Shown in pieces: positions 44,960 through 55,870 of a DNA stretch of 64,000 bases. Origin of the DNA: Cranoglanis bouderius (taxonomy: Eukaryota > Chordata > Actinopteri > Siluriformes > Cranoglanididae); assembly GCA_023630585.1 (NCBI GenBank), contig CM042565.1, positions 2,898,013 to 2,962,012 on the forward strand, read 5' to 3'. Under the pieces are notes generated by a model that had not been told where the DNA came from, ran no database searches, and worked only from the letters and a program-made list of their open reading frames with translations. The position numbers and the translations under genes were made by a program. Numbering within the stretch: position 1 is the stretch's first letter; the number at the start of each line of letters is the position of its first letter.

Positions 44960-45347
44960 CAGGGAGGGTGGACAGATCAGTGGATGAAAAAAAATGCACA
45001 GGGTTTTAGATAGATAGATAGATAGATAGATAGACAGATGATAGATAGATAGATATCGAACAGGTGGAGAGATGGAGGGGTGTTGGATAGATGATCAAAC
45101 ATACAGAAAGGATGTTGGATATATAGATGGATAGATGGATGGATGAATGAATTGATGGAAGGGCAATAGATAGATAAATTGGGGTTGGAGGGAAGGATGG
45201 ACAAATGGCTGGGTGTTGGACAGATGGATGGAGAAATGGAATGGTGTTAGATAGATGTTGGATATATGGATGGATGGATGGGTGGATGGATCTATGGATG
45301 GATGGGCAAATGGACAGATGGAGAGGTGTTGGATGGATGGATGGATG

Positions 45348-45416
<69 letters not shown>

Positions 45417-45420
45417 TTTT
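44960..45420 (+). repeat. Compound GATA/GATG variable repeat region
   Basis: (TAGA)n at 45008-45055, then degenerate GGATGGATG and TTGGATAGATG phrases at 45060-45345, ending in a pure (GATA)n at 45347-45415 (about 17 units). GTGTTGGATAGATG-like phrases recur about every 60-75 bp, indicating a higher-order repeat. Minus-strand LSIY/SIHP repeat frames (up to 236 codons) are translations of this tract. Confidence 0.93.
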
Positions 45421-45823
45421 GTTCCAATGGAAATATTGAATGTTAAATAGATAAAAGGACAAACACACAATAAACACAATCCTGTGCTGTGAGTAAAACA
45501 GGATAAAGTAGAGAGCACTCTGTGGCTTTTCTCCCCAACATCTCGCTCATCTTCTCCCTGCAGCTTAGGTCGATGTCTCTGAGTGATACAGTCCTGTGAG
45601 GCTCTGCAGCAGGAACATGTGGGAATTAGAACAATCAGAGTTAGAGAGGAGAGAGTGGAGAGATCTCGTGGAGGGATAAAGGAGAGTGAATGAGAGTTGG
45701 GGCCTGTGGCCATCACTTCTGCCCTTTTTAATCAGTCCCATTGTGTCAAAGAAAGAAATGAGCACTGGAGACCTTAGCGCCCAGAGCAAAGCCAGGCTAA
45801 AAATAAAGGACAGGCAGAGAGGG

Positions 45824-45828
<5 letters not shown>

Positions 45829-45882
<54 letters not shown>
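45829..45882. repeat. (GA)n microsatellite
   Basis: About 27 GA units, purine-only strand. Confidence 0.97.
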
Positions 45883-45884
<2 letters not shown>

Positions 45885-46290
45885 CAAAGCCCTGATGGCT
45901 GCTGATGAAGGCTACCACGTCCTGATAGCATATTCTAGCAATTAGCATTCCAGGCAATCTTGAGCTGAGAGTTCGGCCTTGGCAGGAAACTCAAATCTTT
46001 TTCCTGCCGGCGTTTTTTTGTGCTCAAATTCAGTTCATTATTTCAGTTCAATACACTGAGTTGATCTCAATCTGTACTCAATCACAAAACACCACAAGCA
46101 AGAAAGGACAGTCGCCTTCTGACTTAGCTCTCATGTTTTGTTTCACTGTTTAGTAAGTGTGCAATGTTCCATCTGTGACCCCGGCCATTTCTTAATATTT
46201 CTATTTACTTCATCATCCTTTTTTTTTTTGTAGCTTCATGTTGATTTCATTGGTCATTATAAATATAGTCACATCCAGAATTGTCACAGT
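45883..46290. other. Unique sequence, short candidate element
   Basis: 45885-46010 (CTGATGGCTGCTGATGAAGG, TTCTAGCAATTAGCATTCCA) is compact and repeat-free. The remainder is ordinary. Confidence 0.3.
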
Positions 46291-46380
46291 TTATACCACA
46301 GTGCTGCTGAATTCTCACTTCCGATTGGTTCAACATAATGACGTAGCGCATAAAGACTGTAGTGTAACTATATAACAATT
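46290..46380 (+). mobile_element. MITE-A copy 7 (terminal end only)
   Basis: TTATACCACAGTGCTGCTGA, then ATTCTCACTTCCGATTGGTT is the inverted terminal text seen at the right ends of copies 2, 6 and 10. No core follows. Confidence 0.6.
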
Positions 46381-47199
46381 AGGATTTTTCAAGCGTCTTA
46401 GTGTGCTGAAAAGGTTTTACTCTGAACTCTTGATAAGGAAACACTTTGATATAAGAAGGATAACCGAAGAACCTTTAAGGCTGCATTAACACTTTACATT
46501 TGACATGTAATTCTATGGGAAACGGCTGCAAGGCTGGCAAAAATAGTGACCACTTTTAAAGTCACAGAGCAGAAAGAAAACAAGAAAGGAAGAAAGGACA
46601 AAGATTTCTTTCTTTTGGACATTTAACCAAAAAGCAGTAATGGCTTTTGTAGATAATTCAGTTGAAGCCCAAAGCTATGGCTGTTTATTACTCCTAGATA
46701 AAAGCTGTTCATTTTCATTTATCACATAATTGGCTCTAAAAGGTTTGTACACAAAACTTACCCTGAATTAAAAAATAAAAATGAAAAAAAGTAAACAAAA
46801 AGCTCCATTTAAATTTGAACACAACATTAAACATGTTAAACATCCCAAAGACATTTTAGCCAATTGCTTTTGGTTTGTTTGCTGTTGTTTTTTTCCCTCT
46901 ATGTGTGAATTGTGTGAACATTGTTTCCCGTACAGTCGATGATGTGTATTAGGGAATTAAATATGTGTGACGATTCCCGTACTCGCTAAATTCCTTTTCA
47001 CGCTTCTGTGTATTTATTCCGTTGCTGCCCAACACCTCTTTTTTCAGCACAATTACTTCCTGACACATGGATAAATTAAAATAGACTAACTGCATCTCAG
47101 CAGTAGACTTATTCTTAAAGCCGATACAAGAGTAACAACACGGCTGCATGATACTGATAAAAAAAAATTTAACGAATGAGTCAAATGCGATGTGCACTC
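46381..47199. other. Unique sequence, nothing recognised
   Basis: AT-rich with purine tracts (AGAAAGAAAACAAGAAAGG near 46570). No gene. Confidence 0.4.
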
Positions 47200-47660
47200 A
47201 GAAGACGATTTAGAGCCGTGGTGTTCACTAATGCTAAATGAAATGCATTGTGGGATCTGGATGAGAGCGGTAATATGATCCGAGTGAAAAATTAGCGCAT
47301 GGTCTGAAAGTGACATTCAGCATAATCCCTCCAAGTAGTTTCTTGAGGGCGCAGGCCTCCGGCAAACTCTATTAGATTTTTCCTGGCATCTTTAATTAAC
47401 CGGACCGATTGAATTAGCTAATTATGAGGAACGAATTGTTGTGTCTCAGGGGTCTGAGCTCTTCGGACCGGAGATCCATGCCTTCAGGCACTCAGCAACC
47501 CCGGCGATGATTTATGTTCTGACTCTGCGGGTTCACGCTGACCCAGTTACACACTACAGCTATTTGGCCTACAGTGTGGAAGCCTGAGGTTTCCAGTCAA
47601 TACCATCACACGCCGTAAATTACCACCGAGCCACCAATAAGTGCTCTTCAGTCTCCTTTT
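47200..47660. other. Candidate conserved non-coding block
   Basis: CATCTTTAATTAACCGGACC and GAATTAGCTAATTATGAGGA (47389-47430) sit in a CpG-retaining, repeat-free sequence that continues with CTCTTCGGACCGGAGATCC, a short hairpin-forming phrase. Enhancer-like by composition only. Confidence 0.42.
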
Positions 47661-48869
47661 ATCAAAGACAACAACATTCTGAGGTTAAAGGTTAAGGCAG
47701 TTGTAACTCACTACAGCATGTCGCGATGTCCTGGAAGACTGGATGACTGGAAGCGTGGTGGGTTGGTGAGAAACAGGACTGTGTTTTAAGCATAACTTAA
47801 ACTAGCATAATTTAAACTAATTTTTTTTCTATAATTTGGGTAACTTTTTGTACGTCCAAAGTGACCTCATCAGTCAACATCAGTGACCATGAACAGAAGG
47901 AAAGAAGAAAAAAAACAATGAGAAAACTTACTTTTCTTCTTCAAAGGATCTTCAGGACATTTGGATGATCCTACTTATTATTGGGGAGTATTCCAAATAT
48001 TGGGGTAATAGGGGTGAATGTGAATGTTGTGGATGTTTCAAGCATTTGAAATGTTAAATGCAAAGAAATTACATTAATTTGATAGTATTTTAATAATTAT
48101 GTTTAAAGGTAAATTGTAGGTATAGTGGGCTGGGACAGACAAAGTGTTTCCCGAGTGCTTTATTAATTTCTTAAGTGATTTATCTGAAACATGAAGGTTC
48201 CTAGAGCAGCGTTTAAAAGGTCTTTTACCGTCACACATTTTTGTATATTTGTATAAACCTAAACCTGCTCAGCATTATTATTGGACTGTATTTGGTTTAG
48301 ACAAAAACAAAAAAAAATCATCTGCCCAAATCAATAAATGTGAATGTTAACAGTGTGTACGTCATCCCCAAACACAGAAAACATACGCTTTGCAGTATTT
48401 GACTGCCGATTTATTCTTTATTAAGCACAAGTTTATGTCAACCTACTAAACAGAATGAAGAAGATCGTTAGGATCCATTCAGATGGATAAAAAGACTATA
48501 TTTTCCACACAGCAATAAATACCAATGGCACTTCTGCCATGGCCAAAATCTCTCTTTTATTACCCGGGAGCCTCCATAAGCCCGATTCATATCCTCTTTA
48601 TCTCGCTCAGCTGAGTAAGTGGGAGAACTCTTTGTGCTGTCCTTAGCACAGACGGCTTCAGAACGCGATCTCGCCGTTATTATAACAAAAACATAGCCGA
48701 ACAGATATATATATGTATTGTAATAAAAATAGTGTATTCCTTAGTTGCAGTTCTTTTTTTCTTTTTCTTTTTTTTTTTACTAAGAAAGAGGAACAGGTCG
48801 GATTTAGATCATTTTTTATTGCAATTTGTCAGAAAGAAAGGGTTCATTTATGCATTACAGTAGATAACC
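47661..48869. other. Unique sequence, one short candidate element
   Basis: 48540-48690 (TTACCCGGGAGCCTCC, GAACGCGATCTCGCCGTTA) is CpG-retaining and repeat-free. The rest is AT-rich and unassigned. Confidence 0.35.
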
Positions 48870-49950
48870 AAGGCAGTTTAAACTCTGTTGAGTTCTTAAA
48901 TTGGTCAGAAGGTGTTGATTAATTTTCTATTACAGCAGCTCTGACAATAGTGCAGCTGCACATCACAGGTTTATATTAATGTGCGCGTTCTGAAATGTTA
49001 TCGTTTCTATAGTAAAAGCTCATTTAAAGAAGTTTATATGGTGGAAACTCTGGATAAACAGATTTAATTTTTTTGTAATTCTTTATATGGTTACAGTTTT
49101 GTAACTACATTTTTGTTTAACACTGATGGAAGGAGTCTCCAGTGTCAGCTCTTTGTAACAGTCAGAGTTAAATCTGTAACTCTTTTTTTTACCGGAGGCC
49201 TATTTTGGGCGTGCCCGTGTTCAGCATTGAATTTATTTGTGATGTCACACTCCACAGTAGTGGTTAATGGCTTATATGAAAGTAGACACTTGGGGCTTTA
49301 AGTTTGTCCATACGTATTTTTTTTTTTTTTACCTAGCCTACTAGGTTTAAATTTTAATAATTTTATTGTGGCAGTTGTATACAGTGATTTACTACCAAAA
49401 AAGCTTTTGTTGTGCTGTCTGTTTTATCTCTGTACCAATGTTATTGTGGAGAGGTGTGAATTTTTTGCCCAGCAGGGGGCTCACACTCCTCCCCGCCCAT
49501 TTCCTATCGCCCTGCTCACCAGCAGCTAAACAAAGAGCAACGATACTCTACACACAGAAACCCAACAGTGTTCTGACTAATCTTATAACAGACTTGCTGT
49601 GATAAAATAATTCTTTTTTTTTTTACTGATTGAAAATATCCGATAAATCGAGAAGTCCGCCGGCAGAATGGAACGCCAGTGTACAGTGAGAAAGGGTTAT
49701 ATTTTCCACCACAGGAAAGTCAAGACGCTTCACGGTTCAAGTCGCTTTTACGGTTTCTCTGTAACATGACAAGCTACGTTTGTTTTTTTTACTTATAACT
49801 TCAAGAGAGTGTAAAGTTATAAGAGTGCGAGGCTGGTGAGGCAATTATTCCCTATTGCTGATATAGCGCAAGTGATAACAGAAACCAGCTTGTTTTGTAG
49901 ACATTCCACAACATTAAAAGTAAGTAGAGAGTGTACTAGTCTTTCTTTTT
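48870..49950 (+). mobile_element. MITE-A copy 8, interrupted by repeat C
   Basis: Left: AAATTGGTCAGAAGGTGTTG, TTCTATTACAGCAGCTCTGA, core GGAAGGAGTCTCCAGTGTCA at 49128-49147, GTAACAGTCAGAGTTAAATC. The family text then stops near 49184 and resumes at about 49701 with ATTTTCCACCACAGGAAAGT, which in copy 1 directly follows the same point. It continues with CTGTAACATGACAAGC and TTTTGTAGACATTCCACAAC. About 515 bp were inserted. Confidence 0.85.
49185..49700 (+). mobile_element. Repeat C copy 2, insertion inside MITE-A
   Basis: 49478-49699 matches 11515-11735. The upstream part (GGAGGCCTATTTTGGGCG to CCCAGCAGGGGGCTC) may be the rest of a fuller element. Its borders are set by the two halves of MITE-A. 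It encodes no protein. The transposition class is unknown. Confidence 0.75.
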
Positions 49951-50499
49951 CTACCTCAGGAAGTTTCATTTGCTTTGTAATTATGGAGCTTGTTCGTGAA
50001 AATCTTCCGCAATAAGGCACAAATAAATCAAATTGAACACACTGTGTAATGCAGAGCTTCTAGAAATCTCCTCTCAAGCTGTTTGCATCTTCCGTTACTC
50101 ATAAACAGCTAGCTTTAGTGCGTTAACGGTGCGACAGATGGCATATCGTGAAAGTTTACTTCCCGCGGCAAGACAAACGTCTCCCGACAGTCTATAATGA
50201 ATAAAATGCCGTTAACCGAGCACAAATGCAATGGTGTCCCCCCCCCCCATTATAATTCTGCAAACATAACTCTGGCAAGACTTTAATTACATGTACAACA
50301 GCACATTCCAAATGTTCTGTAGGTTTTACATTTCAATTCACACCAGAGACTCTGCGCAAACAACCTTTTTGTGAATTTGTGTATCTAATTTATTGTGTTT
50401 GTTTAACAGAGACAGTGCATATTAATAATCTGCTGCATGTGAGCCAGATCCTGTGTTGGCCTATGGAGATTATTTTTTTTCTCCCCCATAGCAAACGAA
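49951..50499. other. Unique sequence with a C-run
   Basis: A run of 10 Cs lies near 50238. Otherwise nothing is recognised. Confidence 0.4.
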
Positions 50500-50890
50500 T
50501 GTTAAGCCACTAAACAAGCAAACCAAAAGACCGTCAGTTCCGAGTTCCTGAAATCTTCGCGGTGTGGCACAGCTGGTGATTTTCTCTCAGGCGCTTTGAA
50601 CGACACAAGCTGTTTCTCCTTCACTGAGTTTAAAGGCACGTTACCTGCAAACGGAGGAGCAGTGGCATCTGTGAGGAAAAAAAGTCGGCGCACCCCCACG
50701 CGGCCCCGGCGACACACAGTGATTCGAACGGATGCCCACGACTTCACCGGAAAAAAAGAAATAAATAACGTGAATTCAGCGTGCTCAGGGGCTGGTTGTG
50801 CGAAAACAACACATGGCACCATATGCCGGAGATCTGCGGCAGAGACCGTGCGATAGAGATGTAGCGCGGACGAGCACGGTGAGTTTTATT
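50500..50890 (+). other. CpG-rich block ending in a splice-donor consensus
   Basis: About 20 CpGs fall within roughly 225 bp (50660-50884), including CCCACGCGGCCCCGGCGAC. The block ends ACGAGCACGGTGAGT, a near-ideal 5' splice site with the cut after 50878-50879. An 86-codon plus frame (50596-50856) is basic and has no known domain. It could be an untranslated first exon of a coding or lncRNA gene, a small CpG island or an enhancer. No downstream exon was found. Confidence 0.3.
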
Positions 50891-51049
50891 TAAAGAAGCT
50901 GGAGCCAAGAAATGCAGCGGAGGCACACGGAGACAAGCTTGCCAAGCTGTATGGCATGCGTGGCACAATAATACTATACGATATACTACTAATAGTGTAC
51001 AAATACACAAATGAAACCATATAATCATTGATATGGTAGGTTTTCTCCA

Positions 51050-51400
51050 AGGAGACATTTATTTAACATTTATGGAAGGAGTCTCCAGTGTCAGCACTTT
51101 GTCATTAAGACATATAAAAGGCTTTCCAGTTTCTCGGTAACGTGACATAAACGGCTCCAATTTCACATTTTTTATTTATTTATTTTTTAAAAATAATTTT
51201 TATTAATTTCAAGAGAGGTTGGTGTAGGAACGACTGTTTATAACAGGAACTAACATGCTTCGCAGACGTTTCACAACTTTGAAAGGATAAAAAGTACAAT
51301 GTCTTTAATTAAAACAATATTGCAGTTGCTGGCAAATGGCCGTGGTATAAGAAGAATAGAACGCTTTGGGTTAAAATGACATCCATTAGTTAACTGATTT
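51050..51400 (+). mobile_element. MITE-A copy 9
   Basis: Core GGAAGGAGTCTCCAGTGTCA at 51074-51093, followed by TTTCTCGGTAACGTGACATA, CTTCGCAGACGTTTCACAAC and AAGAATAGAACGCTTTGGG, in the same order as copy 3. Terminal ends are unclear. Confidence 0.8.
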
Positions 51401-52439
51401 GTTAAACATTAACATTTACTGTAGCTACTGTGCTAGGAATTGCCAGTCCCCTATCTAAGACAATATCTAATTAATTTTTAAAAAAGCTAAATTAATTCAG
51501 AAACTGTAAATGTTATAGATAAATCATTCACTATTGACTGAATGGATTGATTTCCATTCCAATGTCCTTCTGTAATAAAGCTGAAACCCAGAAGTACAGA
51601 TTTTTTTCCCCTCTCCTATGCCTGAGTTGCCCACACAATTATTTTTTTTTTTTCAAGTATTCATAGTTCATGTTTGGATTATGACAAATTCCCTGCTGCT
51701 TTTATAAAGTGGATGCTGGATGTCTCTGGTGGATGATTGACAGGCTTTCAACAAACTCCTACTATGTTTGAGAAATGAAACATTTTCTGTAGACGATGAT
51801 GCAGCAGGAGTAAATCCACTGAGACTCTCTGAGTCACTGGAGTTTCAACATGGTGACTAGGCATCTCTGACATGGCAAGATATTCACTAAAGCAGTAAAA
51901 GTCAATTTTTAGGTACTTAGACCACACCACATTTTAGTGAAGGGTGATCGGGAATTGTTTCACTTGATTCATAAAATGACTTTTAAGTAAATGAGGAGAA
52001 ATGATCAAATTGTTTCTGTTTTCAGATACAAATGACAAAATCTTGATATGTTAATTTAGATCGCATGGCCGTAATATGATATGCATACATTCTAGATGAT
52101 AAGCATGCAGTTCCCCACCTGTCTTTAACATAACGCTGGTGATGTGTGTGTGTTTTGGGTGATTTGGTTGGGTGGGTTGTTGAATACGCATGCAAGGCAC
52201 TGTAGTGCTTGAAAATAAAAAAATATATATATTATACACATTTCTCTTTTTGAAATGTAATAAATAAAAGTCAAAAACTAAATTACAGTACAGATAACTG
52301 AGCATAAAAAAACAGACTTAAGTGCAATAACTTCCCAGCACTGCTTAATGTTATAATCATACTGATACACTGTCACAGTCCTAGTGCCTGAACGTGAACA
52401 TCCCCTTCTATGAAGCCTGCAATTAATTTCCTTTGCAGA
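51401..52439. other. Unique AT-rich sequence, nothing recognised
   Basis: No gene. A GTGTGTGTGTTTTGGGTGA phrase lies near 52143. Confidence 0.4.
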
Positions 52440-52790
52440 CAGCATGTGGGTGGTTTTGACAGCTCTTCACATGTATTAGTGAACAATATCAGAATAAGAA
52501 ACAGCACTGCGTTGTCTTAAATTGCTGTATGCAGTTCTGCAGGCGGTTATCCTGCGAAAGCTTGTGTTTGTGTGGGAAAAACATGGCGAGAGCGATGCTT
52601 TCAGAGAGAGCTCAATCTGTTTGACGAGCACTTCAGAATTACCCTGGACTCGACTCTCCAGCTGAACAGTAGTGCAATCACACAGTGTAAACCACTTATG
52701 CTCCTTTTTCTAATTGCAATCCACCTCGGAGTAAATAAGCACAGCCCCTTTAGCAATTAATTGCGCCTCTCATCATCTGGAAAATTGTTA
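52440..52790. other. Candidate conserved non-coding block
   Basis: Repeat-free sequence with TTCTAATTGCAATCCACC and CCTTTAGCAATTAATTGCGC (52707-52768), the latter containing a GCAATTAATTGC palindrome. The 62-codon plus frame has no motif. Inferred from composition. Confidence 0.38.
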
Positions 52791-52974
52791 AATGCTGAAA
52801 ATAAATCATCTGGAAAATGGATATGGTTGCATTGAAACAGACGTGTTTGGGTGGGACTGGAGGAAAGGTAAGGCTGCTTCAGGAATTATACACAAGAAGC
52901 ACTTAACAGCCTTTATAATTTAACATCTCTTCCGATGAATCATAGCCATTAATTGTCTAAATGTACTTGAAATC

Positions 52975-53146
52975 TAGAATCACTTATCAGTGGATCCCAA
53001 TTGGTAATCCCACAGCTGCCACTGTGGGCCCTTGAGCAAGGCCCTTAACTCTCAACTGCTCAGTTGTATAAATGACACAAATGTAAGTTGCTCTGGATAA
53101 GGGCGTCTGCCAAATGACATAAATGTAAATGTAAATGTAATAACGG
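52975..53146 (+). mobile_element. L2-type LINE or L2-mobilised SINE, 3' end
   Basis: Contains GGGCCCTTGAGCAAGGCCCT, then GTAAGTTGCTCTGGATAAGG and GCGTCTGCCAAATGAC, with an (AAATGT)n tail. The GGATAA..GCGTCTGCCAAATGA hairpin and TGTAA-type tail are the established L2 3' recognition structure of fish (UnaL2 type). 5'-truncated. Confidence 0.9.
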
Positions 53147-53185
53147 TGAATATTTAAAATGCATTTATTCGTTCATTCATTTTTC

Positions 53186-53560
53186 CTAACAAGAGGCTAA
53201 GAAGATCAGTCCAAACTTTTCTATCCCCAGACCTTCCCAAGCAAACTGTGAGATATAATCTCTCCAGAGGGTCCTCGGTCTGCCTCTGATTCCCCATCCA
53301 GTGGAATGTACCTTATGCAGCTTTGTCAGGACCTGGTGGTGGGGGGCATCCTTGTATGGTGCCCAAACCACCTCAGCTGGCTCCTCTTGATTCAGAGGAG
53401 CAGTGGCTCTACTCCGAGGCTCTCCCAAATTGCCAAGCTCATCACCCTATCAAGGATAGTACTGCCTGCACTCAAACTGTTCTCCTGCTTCAGGAGCACA
53501 CACCAGTAGAGCCATAGTAACGCTGCTGCCGCTGACCCAGCCGCTGGTTATTGTAGGAAA
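53186..53560 (-). pseudogene. Non-LTR retrotransposon ORF2 C-terminal fragment
   Basis: The minus frame at 53186-53428 ends with GIRGRPRTLWRDYISQFAWE. RGRPRTxWRDY followed by LAWE(R)LG is a recurrent C-terminal motif of fish LINE ORF2 proteins, downstream of the reverse transcriptase. About 80 codons are visible. Upstream text on the same strand (to 53560) looks like decayed coding with frameshifts. No endonuclease or reverse-transcriptase core is present. It lies 40 bp from the L2 tail but in the opposite orientation, so the two are separate insertions. Confidence 0.7.
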
Positions 53561-54310
53561 TATATTTTGTGAATGCCACCAGGGTCACCCATAGCTCCAG
53601 GTTCCCCAAGCTCAAGTCTCTATCTTATAAATGAATACCTTACAGGAGGAATGTTGATGAAAAATTAATTATATGTTGGTTGAAATGTTTTTTTTTTGTT
53701 GTTGTTTTTTTTGGAACAAAATGAGTTCAAAGCAGATCCCTCCTCGCCTTAGTGTACTGCAGGACTACTAAATGCATGACCTTTGAACTTTAGAGCTCAT
53801 TAGAAGTTCTGTCTCCAGTGCAGAGTGGGTATTATATCCCCAAATTCTTAGAAACCGAAGGACACACATGCCTTAGTGGGATAACGGCTGCATTGAGTCA
53901 TTTTTATGGTGTTTGTGCCTGAGAAGAGAAGCGTGTGGGTGTTAACTGGTTTGGAAAAGAAAAAGTAACATATGCTTTAATTTCAATCCTGTTCCACTAC
54001 ATTACCTTCCCTCTGGCCAACAAGCTACTAGACCTTCACACCATCATGGTGGTCCTAATCCCTCTTTTAATTTCCAGGTCAATGCCTAAATAGTGTGATC
54101 AGAAGAAAAACAGCTTACTTCTCTTCATGTACACAGTTACTTCCTGGCAACTATATACCTGTATGACGTTATGTTGTGACAAGAAAAGCTGAAATAGCCT
54201 GAGAATACCGGAATTGGAATGAAATCTCCCCTTTTGTGCTTGATATACTGTATGTGCAAAAGAGAAACATATTTCAGGTCATGAAAGTTTATAGTTTTCA
54301 GAGCTATATA
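53561..54310. other. Unique sequence, nothing recognised
   Basis: A TTTTTTTTTGTTGTTG tract lies near 53690. No gene. Confidence 0.4.
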
Positions 54311-55579
54311 CAGTCATGTGAAAAAAATAAGTACACCCCATGGACAGTATTAGCTTTTTTGACATACAGTGCCCTCCACTAATATTGGAACCCTTGGAAA
54401 ATATGAGCAAAGAAGGCTGTGATAAATTGTCTTCCAAGGTTTATCCAAAAAAAAAAACAAAAAAAAAAAAAAACCTTTGTTAAATATAGGTTATTATTGG
54501 CACCCTTTTAGTCAATACTTTGTGTGGGAGGTACCTTTGCCAAGATAGCAGCTCTGAGTCTAGCAGAGGCAGTCTGATATGATACAGAATTCATAGTTGA
54601 ATCAGTGAATGCAAGCTGTCCAGTCTCTGAGGCAGTGAAGTAACCCCAAACCATAACATTTCCACCATGGTGCTTCACAGTTGGTATGAGGTGCTTCTCC
54701 TGAGAAGCTGTCTTTGGTCTGCGCCAGACATGTTCGCTGTTACTGTGGCCAAACAACTCTATCTTTGATTCGTCTATCCAGAGCACATTATTCCAGAAGG
54801 CCTAGTCTTTGCCTGTATGCTCATTGGCAAACTAAAGGCTTTTTCCTGGCACGCCTCCCATGCAGGTCAGATATGTGCAATCTCTTTCTGATTGTAGAGG
54901 CATGCACTTTGACACCAACAGTTGCAAGACTTACTAGCAGATCCTGTGATGAAATTTTGGGGTTCTTGGAAAATTCTTTTTGCATCAGACGGTCTGCTCT
55001 TGGGCTGAATTTACTGGGACAGCCAGTCCTGGACAAATTGGCAGTCGTTTGAAATCTGCGCCACTTGTAGATGATTTTCCTTACAGTGGAATGATGTATT
55101 TCAAATAATTTGGAGATCTTTTTAAATCCCTTGCCAGACTCATAGGCATCCACAACCTTTTCTCTGAAGGCCTTACAGAGCTCTTTAGATCTTGGGATGA
55201 TGACACCACACACCTCAATAGCAAAGGGAACACCAGACACTAGATATGAGAGGGGTATAAATAAGACAGGTTCCACCTGCACTCCCTAAACAGGTTCTGA
55301 TCACTGGCACCCAATCTTCAACACCTGATTCTAATTTTATGGATTTGCAGGTGTGATAAATGTAGGGGTGTACTTACTTTTTCCATGTGACTGATCTGTT
55401 TTTTGTTCATTTAAATTGTGAAAACTACTACAAAATGTCAATTTTATGTGTCATTTGATAGAGTGTATCAGCTTTATTAATAGGCACTGTTTCAAAGATG
55501 ATCAAATGTTTACTTGTCCAAATATGTCCAAAAAAAGCCAACAATTTCCATGGGGTGTACTTATTTTTTCACATGACTG
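54311..55579 (-). mobile_element. Chimeric Tc1-like element A
   Basis: The outer ends are inverted: CAGTCATGTGAAAAAAATAA at 54311 and TTATTTTTTCACATGACTG ending 55579, both flanked by TA. A second copy of the terminal motif (GGGGTGTACTTACTTTTTCC) lies inside the right arm near 55364, as in IR/DR-type arms. The left arm changes after 56 bp, at a TA, to CAGTGCCCTCCACTAATATT (54367), the terminus of a different Tc1 family, with no partner on the right. Confidence 0.85.
54508..55282 (-). pseudogene. Tc1-like transposase, internally deleted
   Basis: The N-terminal half (minus strand, 55282 to about 54821) has a helix-turn-helix region (KGFKKISKLFEIHHSTVRKI) and a second DNA-binding segment (SSQDLLVSLATVGVKVHAST). 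After a stop near 54820 and a frame change, the first catalytic motif VLWIDESKIELFGH appears, then TVKHHGGNVMVWGYF. The reading then jumps into LRAAILAKVPPTQS, so the second Asp and final Glu motifs are missing. It is inactive. The body may belong to the family of the inner left terminus rather than that of the outer ends. Confidence 0.85.
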
Positions 55580-55789
55580 TATATAGTACAAAATGTCACA
55601 ATTTCACCATGTGAAATGTTTTCCCAGTCTAACACACTCTTTGAAAAGCACATTCCTCTTAAGGGGCGATCACGCATTGCTGATCTTAACTTTTCCATCT
55701 ACAAAACAGAATCTTTGATGTGTTTCCAGTCTTTCAATTCTGCAGTCTTCAATGCACTGGACTTCAAGTGTGAGCTGATTGTTGCCTCA

Positions 55790-55829
55790 GGAAAACACAC
55801 AACACACACACAACACACACAACACACAC

Positions 55830-55867
<38 letters not shown>

Positions 55868-55870
55868 CAC
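55790..55870. repeat. (CA)n tract with ACAACAC variants
   Basis: Starts with about five ACACACAACAC variant units of 8-10 bp and becomes a pure CA run. Frames on both strands here are artefacts. Confidence 0.95.

Noticed and set aside
45006..45716. A 236-codon minus-strand frame
   Set aside because: It is the translation of GATA/GATG repeats (LSIY and SIHP repetition), and its flanks show no domain.
50720..50740. tRNA B box (GATTCGAAC)
   Set aside because: No A box at the right distance upstream and no cloverleaf could be drawn.
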